This document shows positions 1 to 9,262 of a stretch of DNA of 64,000 nucleotides, piece by piece. Numbering within the stretch: the stretch's first letter is position 1; each line of letters starts with the position of its first letter. Both the position numbers and the translations under genes were made by a program. The DNA is from Sphaerospermopsis kisseleviana NIES-73 (GTDB taxonomy: Bacteria; Cyanobacteriota; Cyanobacteriia; Cyanobacteriales; Nostocaceae). Below the pieces are notes generated by a model. The model was given only the letters and a program-made list of their open reading frames with translations. It ran no database searches and had not been told where the DNA came from. The stretch is from positions 1,058,362 to 1,122,361 of the forward strand of contig NZ_AP018314.1 in assembly GCF_002368075.1 (NCBI RefSeq), read 5' to 3'.

Positions 1-2
1 AA

Positions 3-260
3 AAACAAAAGTTTCCTCCTATTTGTCCTGATTTTGTAATTGAGTTACTTTCTCCTAGTGATAGTTTGAAAACTACACAGGAAAAGATGAGGGAATATAT
101 AGATAATGGTGTACGGTTGGGTATATTAATTAATCGTAAATCTCGTCAGGTGGAGATTTATAGACCTGGTAAGGAGGTTGAGGTTTTAGATTCTCCTGCT
201 ACGGTTTCGGGGGAAGATATTTTGAAGGGTTTTGTTTTGAATTTGGGGATGATTTGGTAA
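3..260 (+). CDS. Uma2 family endonuclease, C-terminal part (cut by window edge)
   Basis: An open frame runs in from the left edge and ends at 260; codons before the TTG at 66 read PDFVIELLSPSD, so the gene starts outside the window. The DFVIELLSPSDS segment followed by KMREYIDNGVRLGILI and a YRPGKEVEVL strand is the C-terminal half of the Uma2 (DUF820) restriction-endonuclease-like fold, a family expanded in cyanobacteria. The visible part carries the ExL-type active-site strand. Cellular role of these proteins is poorly known; a nuclease function is inferred from the fold. Confidence 0.8.
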   Translation, partial: KQKFPPICPDFVIELLSPSDSLKTTQEKMREYIDNGVRLGILINRKSRQVEIYRPGKEVEVLDSPATVSGEDILKGFVLNLGMIW

Positions 261-418
261 TATGGAAGAAGAACAATATACGTAAGAGATAGAGGAGTTA
301 TCTGCTCAAAATTGACACTTAACCATTGAATTTTATTCAGAATCCGCAGACGCACAACCTGATCTAAATTATCTAAATCAGTTATAGACTCTGATTCAAA
401 ACTTACAGAATAACTCAT
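158..418 (-). pseudogene. RelE/ParE-type toxin, N-terminal fragment
   Basis: The first ~45 residues (MSYSVSFESESITDLDNLD, then RLRILNKIQWLS) match the N-terminal beta-strand and helices of RelE/ParE mRNA-interferase-type toxins. After about 284 the frame no longer resembles the family and becomes an antisense reading of the Uma2 gene (158-260), so the catalytic C-terminal strands (normally ending at ~85 residues with a YRIVY-type motif) are lost. Its start codon directly follows the stop of the antitoxin-like gene at 419-571, the usual antitoxin-toxin order. Probably non-functional. Confidence 0.65.
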
Positions 419-571
419 TTAACGTTCTATCCCATACCTTTTATAAACTTCAGATAAAGGAATAGTAGGTCTTCCTTCTTGACGTTTACGCCCGATTGCC
501 AATAAACTCTGCTTAAATGATTCTTTGATTTCCCTACCCTCATCAGGATCACCGAAGTATTCATCTAGCAT
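419..571 (-). CDS. Small antitoxin-like protein upstream of RelE fragment
   Basis: A 50-residue frame starts at ATG 571 (MLDEYFGDPDEG) and ends IPLSEVYKRYGIER. Its stop abuts the start of the RelE-like fragment, the arrangement of type II antitoxin-toxin pairs, and the charged sequence with a PLSEVxKxxG tail is like RelE-partner antitoxins common in Nostocales. The frame stays open upstream (NLIRNTVDE) but I see no good start there, so the gene may also be N-terminally damaged by the overlap with the frame at 592-807. Confidence 0.5.
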   Translation of the reverse strand: MLDEYFGDPDEGREIKESFKQSLLAIGRKRQEGRPTIPLSEVYKRYGIER

Positions 572-591
572 TTCATCTACTGTGTTACGGA

Positions 592-807
592 TTAAGTTTT
601 GTAACGCTCCTGATTGACATATTCCTGAGCGTCAATATTTTCCCAAGTTTCTTTACCTAAACCACGTAACTCTAAAATACTACGCTTTGGCTTTGGTGTC
701 ATTTTCCATTGTTGACGAATTAAGATAGATAAATCTTCAACTAATTTAAGCTGTTCTTCAGAAGTCAGATTTTTAGCTTGTTCTAACAATTCTTGATAAT
801 TAGACAT
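592..807 (-). CDS. DUF2281-like antitoxin protein
   Basis: 71 residues beginning MSNYQELLEQAKNLTSEEQL, with a middle KRSILELRGLGKETW and IDAQEYVNQER ending. This is the helical N-terminus plus ILELRGLGKE(I/T)W motif of DUF2281-type antitoxins of cyanobacterial TA pairs. Relatives as I recall them continue a few residues after NQER, so the YKT end may reflect a small frameshift. The natural toxin partner (PIN or RelE) is not adjacent; the next downstream frame is the small gene at 419-571. Function inferred from family only. Confidence 0.55.
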   Translation of the reverse strand: MSNYQELLEQAKNLTSEEQLKLVEDLSILIRQQWKMTPKPKRSILELRGLGKETWENIDAQEYVNQERYKT

Positions 808-826
808 AAATTTTTTCGCTTGTTTT

Positions 827-895
827 CTACCTTAATTTCACTATACTCTCAATATCAGCAATAGCAGTAGGTGAAATCTCAATCCGGTATGGCAT
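827..895 (-). pseudogene. RelE/ParE-type toxin, 22-residue stub
   Basis: A frame starts at ATG 895 (MPYRIEISPTAIADIES) and stops at TAG 829-827. The first ~18 residues match the start of ParE/RelE toxins (IEISPTAxxDI); the remaining ~70 residues are absent, the sequence running into the leader of the next gene. It overlaps the 3' end of the antitoxin-like frame (879-1193) by 17 bases, typical of an antitoxin-toxin pair, so this is a toxin lost by deletion beside its antitoxin. Confidence 0.55.
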
Positions 896-1193
896 ATTTT
901 TCCTTAAATTCTGCAAATGCTTGATTTAAGGGCATACCTTCGCCTTGTTCAAACTCATTTATACTTTGACGTATCTTAGCAACAGATTCTAATAATTCCA
1001 GTCTATCAATCAGTTTTTGATAACTTTCAGCATCTTGAACCACAGCAGCAGCTTTAGCAACTAAACCCGACGCAGTGATATTTTGATCGCACGTCAACAA
1101 CTGTACAATTTCACCTTTACTAGATAAAACTAACGCAGTTGCTGCAATTTGTCTATCGTGCATTTCATTAATTGAATATAAGCTCATAGTCAT
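879..1193 (-). pseudogene. Chimeric TA frame: PIN-toxin tail joined to Phd antitoxin tail
   Basis: Residues ~11-45 (MHDRQIAATALVL then VQLLTCDQNITASGLV) read as the C-terminus of a VapC-type PIN nuclease, including the D-R-x-I-A-A-T-A helix. Residues ~48-104 (AAAVVQDAESYQKLIDRLE to FAEFKEKYAIPD) read as the toxin-binding part of a Phd/YefM antitoxin. The PIN N-terminus with its first catalytic Asp and the DNA-binding N-terminus of Phd are both missing, so one deletion across two neighbouring TA modules probably fused their tails in frame. It could still be expressed as a toxin-neutralising peptide; that is speculation. Confidence 0.6.
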
Positions 1194-1299
1194 TTCAATA
1201 ACAATCGCTATTATTAGATGTAAAAGATGTAACCAATCATCAATATTGCATATTCAAGGAGTATATAATTAGTGATATTAACAATTGGGAGCAACAACC

Positions 1300-2469
1300 G
1301 TGATAGATGGTAAAGCTATTTCTATTTCATTATTTACAGGTGCTTATGGTCTAGATTTAGGATTAGAAGAAGCAGGTTTTCATACTGTAACTGTAGTAGA
1401 AAAAGATCGTGATGCTGTTAAAACAATAGCTCTTAATCGTCCATTCCTCCAAGAAAGTGCAATTTCCAGAGAAATACAAAACGTCACCTCTCAACAATTA
1501 TTAGAAGAAGGGGGAAGAGTTTTAAATTTAGGACGTGCTTTACAACCACAAGAAGTTGATTTAGTTACAGGTGGTCCACCATGTCAACCATTTAGTACCG
1601 CAGGAAAAAGAGGTTCTGTAATGGACCCTCGCGGTAGTTTATTTATGGAATTTATTCGCATTGTTAAAGAAGTTAAACCTCGTTTTTTCTTAATGGAAAA
1701 TGTTAAAGGTTTGCTTTCTGCTCCACTGCGTCATCGGCCAATTAATCAACGGGGAAAAAATTACCCACCTTTAGAAACTGATGAAATGCCTGGTGCTGCT
1801 TTAAAAGTAGTATTATCAGAAATGCAAGCAATAGGATATAACATAGTTTATAACCTATTAGAAGCAGCAGATTATGGAGTACCCCAAAATCGAGAGCGTG
1901 TCATATTTATCGGTTCTAGAGATGGTGAAACTGCTACATTTCCTATTCCTAAATATTGCAAAAATGGTCAAACTTTACCTAAATGGAGAACATTAAAAAA
2001 TGCTTTAACTGGTTTAGTTGATGTAGAACCAGAATTTATGTCTTATTCAGAAAATCGTTTAAAGTATTTGAAATTATTAAAAGCTGGACAAAATTGGAAA
2101 CATTTACCAGAAGATTTAAAAAAAGAAGCTATGGGAGGAGCTTATAATTCTGGAGGGGGAAAAGTCGGTTTTTATAGAAGATTATCCTGGGATAAACCTT
2201 CACCAACAATTACTACCAGTCCCCATCAAAAAGCTACAGATATGTGTCATCCTGTAGAATTACGTTGTTTAACAGTGCGGGAGTCTGCAAGGATTCAAAC
2301 ATTTCCTGATGATTGGATTTTTTATGGTTCTGTAAGTTCTAAATATAAACAAATTGGTAATGCAGTTCCTGTATTGCTTGCGAAAGAAATTGGTAGTTAT
2401 CTCTTTAAGTTAATTCATGGAAACAAATCGAAAGGTAAAGAGATAGCCGAACAATTATCACTTTTTTAA
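1300..2469 (+). CDS. DNA (cytosine-5-)-methyltransferase, solitary
   Basis: Transfers methyl from S-adenosylmethionine to C5 of cytosine in a specific DNA site. Motif I is SLFTGAYGLDLGLE (residues ~10-23), the catalytic motif IV GGPPCQPFS (~91-99, Cys 95), motif VI MENVKG (~132-137), motif VIII QNRERV and motif X QIGNAVP near the C-terminus. The GTG at 1300 is chosen over the TTG at 1285 because GGGAG lies 8 bases upstream and motif I is then near the N-terminus, as usual. About 389 residues. No restriction endonuclease is recognisable beside it, so it is either an orphan methylase or a survivor of a restriction system. Target sequence unknown. Confidence 0.9.
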   Translation: MIDGKAISISLFTGAYGLDLGLEEAGFHTVTVVEKDRDAVKTIALNRPFLQESAISREIQNVTSQQLLEEGGRVLNLGRALQPQEVDLVTGGPPCQPFSTAGKRGSVMDPRGSLFMEFIRIVKEVKPRFFLMENVKGLLSAPLRHRPINQRGKNYPPLETDEMPGAALKVVLSEMQAIGYNIVYNLLEAADYGVPQNRERVIFIGSRDGETATFPIPKYCKNGQTLPKWRTLKNALTGLVDVEPEFMSYSENRLKYLKLLKAGQNWKHLPEDLKKEAMGGAYNSGGGKVGFYRRLSWDKPSPTITTSPHQKATDMCHPVELRCLTVRESARIQTFPDDWIFYGSVSSKYKQIGNAVPVLLAKEIGSYLFKLIHGNKSKGKEIAEQLSLF

Positions 2470-2916
2470 GTAGAGATCAGCAATTTTCTATTTTGTAGCC
2501 AATTCAGCAAAAGCTTTATCAATTTTCTACTGGAATTTTATTTGATTGTTGGTGTAAAACCTTAGTCAGTACAAAAATACTATATAATACTGTTTGTAGA
2601 TGTGGAGGGTGCGATCGCGAAGCGCTGCTGCAAGCAGTTCGCCAATCTCAAATCCCCAAACGGTCAATCTTCGTTGTGTGACAGTTTAGGGTGCGGAAGG
2701 TGGGATGTACTACTTGCTAGGCTTTGTTGATCTGTGACAGTTGAGGGTGTGGAATGTGGGTTACATAGCGTTAAAATTTATTCTGTATCCAGTCCCGTCT
2801 GCTTCTACTCACAAAAAATTCTCCTTTGGATGATTGATACATACACCCACAGGAGAAATTGTACAACTGTTTTATTTATTTTCCAACTTTTTTATCATCC
2901 TACAGCAAAATATCAA
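2470..2916. other. Intergenic: HIP1 site and a duplicated spacer repeat
   Basis: No convincing gene. A GCGATCGC octamer lies near 2614 inside an imperfect palindrome (gcgaagcgctgctgcaagc). A unit beginning TGTGACAGTT and continuing AGGGTGCGGAAGGTGGG occurs near 2678-2704 and again, diverged, near 2734-2761; the AGGGTGCGGAAGGTGGG core recurs at about 35119-35135. An open frame at 2734-2934 has no family features and overlaps the 3' end of glmS. Confidence 0.5.
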
Positions 2917-4794
2917 CTATTCCACCGTTACTGACTTCGCTAAATTCCTTGGCTGATCGACATCTAAACCCTTTCTCGCTGCAATATGATAAGCCAATAA
3001 TTGCAACGGAATAACTGTCAAAATAGGCGACAAAATTTCCTCTACATCACTAACAGGAATTAAATCATTAAAAATTTCTGCTGCTTCTCCATCATTCACA
3101 GATGTCACTCCTATTAACCGGGAATCTCTCGCTTTTGCTTCTTGGGCATTAGAAATCACTTTTTCATATACACTTCCAGGCATGGCGATCGCCACTACCG
3201 GAACTTTACTATCCAATAATGCGATCGGTCCATGTTTCATCTCTCCTGCTGGATATCCTTCCGCATGAATATAACTAATTTCTTTTAATTTCAAAGCCCC
3301 TTCTAAAGCAATAGGAAAATTAATTCCCCTGCCTACAAAAATGAAATCTTTTGTTTCTGTAAACTCATGAACTAACTGTTCAATATATTTTTCCTGAGTT
3401 TCTAAAATCGCCTCAATTTCTATCGGTAACTGTCTTAAACCAGCAATAATTTCTGTTAACCTTTCAGAAGAAATTGTTTGCCGACGATAAGCTAAATCTA
3501 AAGCTAAACCATAAAACGCCATCAACTGAGCAATAAAAGTTTTCGTCGCCGCAACACCAATTTCAATCCCCCCATGAGTATTAATAATATTACTCACCAT
3601 TTGCCCCAAAGTGCTTTCCGGGCGGTTGGTAATGCCTAAAAGTCGCGCTTGATACTTAGCTTCTTTTCCTTGCCTGCGGTCTTTTTCCATACTTAAAGCA
3701 GCCAAAGTATCCGCAGTTTCTCCTGATTGAGTCACCCCAATAGTTAAAGTATTAGCAGTCAAAGGTGTAGGTGCATAGCGAAATTCAGAGGCATATTGTA
3801 CTTGAGTGGGAATTTCTGCCAATTGTTCTAATAAATACTTACCAACTAACGCCGCGTGCCAACTTGTACCACAAGCCACAATTTGAATTTGTTCTAAATC
3901 TGCGTAAAATTCCTCTGCTAAATTCAAACTAACAGGAGTTTCCCCACTTCCCGGAAAATAAGCTTCTAAACAAGCTCTAACTACACCCGGTTGCTCATAA
4001 ATCTCCTTGAGCATGAAGTGTTTAAATCCCTGCTTTTCCACCATAATGGGATTCCAATTCAAAGTGCGGGGATGCTTCTTTAAACGATTTCCAGCAAAGT
4101 TGTACACCTCAACCCCCAACGGAGTCAAACGGGCAATTTCCCCATTTTCTAGGGGCAATACAGCGCGGGTATGGGCAACAATTGCCGGCGTGTCCGAAGC
4201 ACAGAAAAACTCACCTTGTCCAAACCCAATTACTAAAGGCGCTTGCTGACGCACTACAATCAATTCATCAGCGTAGTCAGCAGAAATAACTGCGATCGCA
4301 TAAGCCCCTTCTAACTTTTGCACCGCTTCCCGCACCGCTTCTAAAAACACAGAAGCCGAATTACTATCTTCAGGAATATGCTTTAAACATTCAGCGATGA
4401 GATGGGGAATAACTTCTGTATCTGTATCTGAACGAAATTCATGTCCTAATGCTTTTAAATGTTCCCGCAATTCACGATAATTTTCAATAATTCCATTCTG
4501 CACCACCGCTATCCGCAAAGCAGTATCCTGATGGGGATGGGCATTATATTCTTCTGGTTTACCATGAGTTGCCCAACGAGTATGACCAATACCAATTTGA
4601 GCTGGGTTTTCTACTTGTTCCAGTTTAGAACGCAAATTTAGTAATTTACCCTTAGCCCGCACGCAATGGATATCACCTTCCCATATCGTAGCAATACCCG
4701 CAGAATCATAACCTCTATACTCTAACTTTTCCAGTCCAGATAATAAAATATCCGTTGCTGCTTGAGTGCCTATATATCCAACAATTCCACACAT
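2917..4794 (-). CDS. glmS: Glutamine--fructose-6-phosphate aminotransferase (isomerizing)
   Basis: Makes glucosamine 6-phosphate from fructose 6-phosphate and glutamine, the first step to UDP-GlcNAc for peptidoglycan and lipopolysaccharide. The N-terminal glutamine amidotransferase domain begins with the catalytic Cys after Met (MCGIVGYIG), with LEYRGYDSAG and the HTRWATHG motif. Two SIS isomerase domains follow (VACGTSWHAAL; then VGRGINFPIALEGALKLKE), and the C-terminus has QPRNLAKSVTVE, the classic DxPRxLAKSVTVE end. Length 625 is normal. Monocistronic, convergent with the methylase region. Confidence 0.98.
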   Translation of the reverse strand: MCGIVGYIGTQAATDILLSGLEKLEYRGYDSAGIATIWEGDIHCVRAKGKLLNLRSKLEQVENPAQIGIGHTRWATHGKPEEYNAHPHQDTALRIAVVQNGIIENYRELREHLKALGHEFRSDTDTEVIPHLIAECLKHIPEDSNSASVFLEAVREAVQKLEGAYAIAVISADYADELIVVRQQAPLVIGFGQGEFFCASDTPAIVAHTRAVLPLENGEIARLTPLGVEVYNFAGNRLKKHPRTLNWNPIMVEKQGFKHFMLKEIYEQPGVVRACLEAYFPGSGETPVSLNLAEEFYADLEQIQIVACGTSWHAALVGKYLLEQLAEIPTQVQYASEFRYAPTPLTANTLTIGVTQSGETADTLAALSMEKDRRQGKEAKYQARLLGITNRPESTLGQMVSNIINTHGGIEIGVAATKTFIAQLMAFYGLALDLAYRRQTISSERLTEIIAGLRQLPIEIEAILETQEKYIEQLVHEFTETKDFIFVGRGINFPIALEGALKLKEISYIHAEGYPAGEMKHGPIALLDSKVPVVAIAMPGSVYEKVISNAQEAKARDSRLIGVTSVNDGEAAEIFNDLIPVSDVEEILSPILTVIPLQLLAYHIAARKGLDVDQPRNLAKSVTVE

Positions 4795-4949
4795 TTTTTA
4801 TACTACTCCGGTTATTAGTTAACAATTATCAGTTAACAGTTATCACCATAAAGCGGTAATTATATCAAATGAAAAGGCTGGGGACTGGGGAAATATTTAT
4901 CTTTCTCCTGCCTCCTGCCTCCTGCCTCCTGAACTCCTAAAAAATATTA

Positions 4950-5030
4950 AGTGCTGAAAACTGAGAGAAGAAACAAGAATCGTGTTAGTTGATGGGTTTC
5001 TTGTTTCTCCCTAGCTCAGTCTTCAGCACT
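4950..5030 (-). terminator. Long hairpin downstream of psaC
   Basis: The arms GTGCTGAA-ACTGAG-AGAAACAAGAA (from 4951) and TTCTTGTTTCT-CTCAGT-TTCAGCAC (to 5029) can pair with few interruptions around a short loop near 4982-4995. It lies 33 bases past the psaC stop and before the glmS promoter region, fitting an RNA hairpin that ends or stabilises the highly expressed psaC transcript. No clear U-tract follows, so mRNA stabilisation is an alternative. Confidence 0.6.
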
Positions 5031-5062
5031 ATTGTACTGAGTATTTTAAAATACCAGCTTTG

Positions 5063-6167
<1,105 letters not shown>

Positions 6168-6530
6168 ATGGAACCAGACTCTTTACCAACTGAGTTGATT
6201 TTAACAAACCCGCGTCAGTCTCTTGGTAGATTACAACTTGATTGGACACCCCAACCAGGGAACTATGTTGATTTTGAAGGTAAAACCTATGCAGTATTAG
6301 AGCGTCGTCATAGGTATCAGTTGAAAGCAGGACGCTACCGCCTACATAATATCGCTATTTATGTCCAAAAAGCTAAACGACCATCAGAAAAAAGTTTAGT
6401 AGCTGGACGTTGGGTTATAGGTGATGCTAGTTGTGATTACAATGCTCATTCAGAAATCATCCGCTGTGCAGTCAACCCAGATGGTCCTTGTGAGTCTTGT
6501 CGGTTCTATGAAAGTTCAGGTGACAGATGA
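6168..6530 (+). CDS. DUF6464 family protein
   Basis: 120 residues, a cyanobacterial protein family of unknown function. The central beta-rich part contains PGNYVDFEGKTYAVLERRHRY and RLHNIAIYVQ, and the C-terminus has a cysteine-rich end with GDASCDYNAHSE, IRCAVNP and GPCESCRFYE; the CxxC could bind metal. No signal peptide or membrane segment. Stands alone, convergent with fmt. The last codons (GDR) run into a local GACAGGT repeat. Confidence 0.75.
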   Translation: MEPDSLPTELILTNPRQSLGRLQLDWTPQPGNYVDFEGKTYAVLERRHRYQLKAGRYRLHNIAIYVQKAKRPSEKSLVAGRWVIGDASCDYNAHSEIIRCAVNPDGPCESCRFYESSGDR

Positions 6531-6596
6531 CAGGTGACAGGTGACAGTAAGAAGGCAAGAGGCAAAAGTTTATTCTTCCCAATTACCAATTACCCA

Positions 6597-7598
6597 TTAC
6601 CAATTACCCATTACCTCCCCTATGGTTAAACGAGTACCATTAACAAAGTCCCATCCTGACTGGAGACGTTTACCAGTTGGTTGAACTTCTCTTAACCATA
6701 ACAACCCTTCCCCAGTTTGAACAATTGCTCCTATACCTTTGGCAATGTTTACTACTTCGCCAGGTTGGGTAGATACAGTTGACAAATCTGGTAAATTGTG
6801 TATTTTATCTCGTAATTGTTCTGGGAGTTCTTGAATATAAGCACGTTCAAGAGGAACTGTAGCAGTGATTTTCAAAGGTTGATTGCGAAAAGTTGTGACG
6901 CAGTTAGGATAAAAGCCTCTAATTTGATTATGTAATTTAATGGCACTTTTTGACCAGTCTAGGCTATAGTCTTCTTTTTGAATCAATGACGCATAATTGG
7001 CCAGAGAATCATCCTGGGGAATAGGTGTAATTTCCTGGCGTTCCCATTTTAATAAAGTTTCCAGCAATAAATCTGCACCTATAACCGCTAATTTATCGGC
7101 TAAAACTTGGGCATTCTCCAGTAAACCAATTGGTGTATTTGCTTTTAATAGCATATCTCCTGTATCCATGCCCACATCCATTAACATGGTTGTGATACCA
7201 GTTTCTTTTTCACCGTTATAGATACACCACTGAATAGGAGCAGCCCCTCGATATTGGGGTAAAATCGAACCATGTACATTGATACAACCCAATTTTGGCA
7301 TATTTAAGATTTTCTTAGACAAAATTTGTCCATAAGCAACAACAACAAACGCATCCGCATCTAATTGTTGTAGTTGGTTTAAAGTTTCCCCATCTTTTTT
7401 AACTTTCTCAGGTTGCCATACTGGGAGATTGTGAGCATTAGCAAGTGTTTTGACAGGAGAAGGTGTTAGTTTATTCCCACGTTCTCGTCGTTTATCCGGT
7501 TGAGTGACAACTGCTAAAACTTCAATATCTGGATTATTCAGTAATTTTTCTAGAGTGGGAACAGCAAACTGGGGAGTACCAAAAAATACAACTTTCAT
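6597..7598 (-). CDS. fmt: Methionyl-tRNA formyltransferase
   Basis: Formylates initiator Met-tRNA using 10-formyltetrahydrofolate. The N-terminal formyl-transferase domain starts [20 protein letters not shown] and holds the active-site segments [18 protein letters not shown] (residues ~108-125) and VGMDTGDML (~142-150). The C-terminal OB-like domain ([13 protein letters not shown], then [12 protein letters not shown]) binds tRNA. 333 residues, normal. The 3' end overlaps a stretch of TTACCAATTACCCA repeats, so the last residues (GEVMGNW) may be repeat-derived. Confidence 0.97.
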   Translation of the reverse strand: MKVVFFGTPQFAVPTLEKLLNNPDIEVLAVVTQPDKRRERGNKLTPSPVKTLANAHNLPVWQPEKVKKDGETLNQLQQLDADAFVVVAYGQILSKKILNMPKLGCINVHGSILPQYRGAAPIQWCIYNGEKETGITTMLMDVGMDTGDMLLKANTPIGLLENAQVLADKLAVIGADLLLETLLKWERQEITPIPQDDSLANYASLIQKEDYSLDWSKSAIKLHNQIRGFYPNCVTTFRNQPLKITATVPLERAYIQELPEQLRDKIHNLPDLSTVSTQPGEVVNIAKGIGAIVQTGEGLLWLREVQPTGKRLQSGWDFVNGTRLTIGEVMGNW

Positions 7599-7919
7599 TA
7601 TTAATTTGTTGCGAGTTTTTAGCTAGGATTTACTAGTTAATATTAAATGCGTCACGATTCACTGACAACTGACAGCCCACAATGGACTAAATCACAATAA
7701 CCGTGAAAAAGACGCAAAGCAATTTTGCTTTGAGTACATTAATTTTCGCTATTTAATGGTAGAATGTTTACTATAGGTGCTACAAAAAGTTCCTGAATAA
7801 AATACAACGACCCAACCAGCAGGTTAACCAAGATCAATCACTGATTGTATCTGCTGTTTACAGGTTCTAATCTTTTGTATTGTCTCATGGCAGGGCAATT
7901 AAGCATCTACTCACCCAGC
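7599..7919. other. Intergenic between fmt and an IS605-type remnant
   Basis: 321 bases upstream of fmt, with its presumed promoter. AT-rich, no coding frame or RNA that I recognise. Confidence 0.4.
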
Positions 7920-8476
7920 TTATAAGAAAATCGAGTGAGGCAAAACCACGCCTGATAAAGTATCTCCACCAAGTTCCGATACTTTATCGTACTTTAGGCG
8001 GTGGATGTAGGTGAATGCACTGCCCATGCGTGGAGCTATTATGATCCTGACTTATTTGCTTAGGGATTGACAGTTCCCCTAAATAATGCTATTTTTGGAG
8101 TAGGTCGAACTGGTAATAAACATGATTGTTTTCGAGTTCAAAGCCAAAGGCACAAAACAGCAATATCAAAGAATTGATGAAGCTATACGGATAAGCCAGT
8201 TCATTCGTAACAAGTGCCTACGGTTTTGGATTGTTTGTAACTGTGGGTGCATTCTTGATCGTGACCACAACGCTGCAATCAATATTTTGGCGAAGGCACT
8301 AAAACAGACAGGCTATGATTTAAGTACCGTCGGGCGGACGGAAACTTTTACCCTTCGACTGCGCTCAGGGTTAACGCTTGTGGAGAGATGACCCTCTACC
8401 CAGATTTGGTAACAAGTTTGGGCATGGTTGCTCATTGAAACAAGAATCCCCGTCTTTTTAAGGCGGGGAGGGTCAA
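7920..8476 (+). mobile_element. Internally deleted IS200/IS605-family (TnpB-type) element
   Basis: The left end TTATAAGAAAATCGAGTGAG is followed by a hairpin with paired GATAAAGTATC and GATACTTTATC arms and then GTGGATGTAGGTGAA; the same left end recurs at 55200 and, inverted, at ~9262. The right end has the subterminal hairpin CCCCGTC-TTTTTAA-GGCGGGG near 8445-8468, as in IS605-type right ends. Between them only a collapsed TnpB frame remains and there is no TnpA, so the element could move only if a Y1 transposase acts in trans. Confidence 0.75.
8122..8391 (+). pseudogene. TnpB (IS605-type RNA-guided nuclease) with central deletion
   Basis: Residues 1-37 (MIVFEFKAKGTKQQYQRIDE, then SQFIRNKCLRFW) are the N-terminus of TnpB; residues ~38-70 (CNCGCILDRDHNAAINILAKAL) are its extreme C-terminus with the last RuvC Asp in DRDHNAAINI. 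About 300 residues, including the other RuvC acidic residues and most of the zinc ribbon, are missing in frame. The end reads through a CCCTTCGACTGCGCTCAGGG palindrome. No nuclease activity is expected. Confidence 0.8.
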
Positions 8477-8760
8477 TTGATTGCAAGCTAATTTGTAACT
8501 GCTGAATTTGGTAGAGATAAAGGTGAGGTTTTTGATGTTGACCCGACTTTGCCAAAATTTTAAAGGAATAAATCAGTTTTAGACTTGACACTCTGCGTCC
8601 TAAAGGAGCGGATATTCTTGATTCAACGAGTCCACTTAGACTAGATCCCTTGCAGTTTCTAATCCAGAGGTGGTTCTCTCCTCAAGCGTTACTTAGGGAA
8701 TGCCCTTTCCTAGTTGGATGATTCCAAATTTTGTTTGAGTTTAAATTCTGTGTCGTGTTT
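8477..8760. other. Intergenic between IS605 remnant and tandem repeat
   Basis: No supported gene. Open frames here on both strands are short, lack family features and come from repeat-flanking DNA. Confidence 0.4.
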
Positions 8761-8990
8761 CGACTACTTCGACTTACTTCGACTTACTTCGACACCGCCC
8801 TTCGACACCGCCCTTCGACACCGCCCTTCGACACCGCCCTTCGACACCGCCCTTCGACTGGCTCAGGACAGGCTCAGGACAGGCTCAGGACGGGCTCAGG
8901 ACAGGCTCAGGACAGGCTCAGGACAGGCTCAGGACAGGCTCAGGACAGGCTCAGTACAAGTCGCTCAGTACAAGTGCGCTCAACACAAGT
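8761..8990. repeat. Two abutting tandem arrays (13-base and 11-base units)
   Basis: Starting near 8761, TTCGACTAC/TTCGACTTAC units lead into five copies of a 13-base unit (TTCGACACCGCCC) ending about 8857. These pass directly, via TTCGACTGGCTCAGGAC, into about nine copies of an 11-base unit (AGGCTCAGGAC) to about 8955, then degenerate GCTCAGTACAAGT units. The joint matches the two halves of the CTTCGAC...GCTCAGG palindrome seen alone at 8336-8370, 36882-36900 and 55268-55290, so each half seems to have been amplified separately. Confidence 0.85.
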
Positions 8991-9109
8991 CCAGCTCCCA
9001 TGTAGACGCGAAGCGGCTTCCCGAAGGGTAGATTTTACCTATTCCTAGCAAGGAACTAGAACTATGGAATAGAACCCACCAATCTTCAGTTGTCAAGGTA
9101 TCGATTGCC

Positions 9110-9262
9110 GTTAGGCAGTTATGTTTTTATACAGGTTGATTATCTGCCCATGAAGGGGCAATCCGTTCGCCTACATCCACTGTTCCTTAGTACGATAAAG
9201 TATCAATGCCTTGCTCCGATACTTTATCTCGGTAGTTTTGGCTCACTTGATTTCCTTATAAA
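9110..9262 (-). mobile_element. IS605-type left-end fragment, inverted copy
   Basis: Read on the minus strand from 9262: TTATAAGGAAATCAAGTGAG, then the GATAAAGTATC hairpin arms, CTAAGGAACAGTGGATGTAGG and a TTGCCCCTTCATGGGCA stem, the same order as the left ends at 7920 and 55200. No TnpB start follows; a solo end or a remnant cut by later rearrangement. Confidence 0.65.

Noticed and set aside
2734-2934. 66-residue plus-strand frame
   Set aside because: No family features, composition like non-coding, overlaps the 3' end of glmS.
8761-8955. Possible CRISPR array
   Set aside because: Units are 11-13 bases, directly abutting with no unique spacers, and no cas genes are present.
8714-9048. Two overlapping 105-residue frames
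   Set aside because: They are translations of the 13- and 11-base tandem arrays, open in more than one frame.
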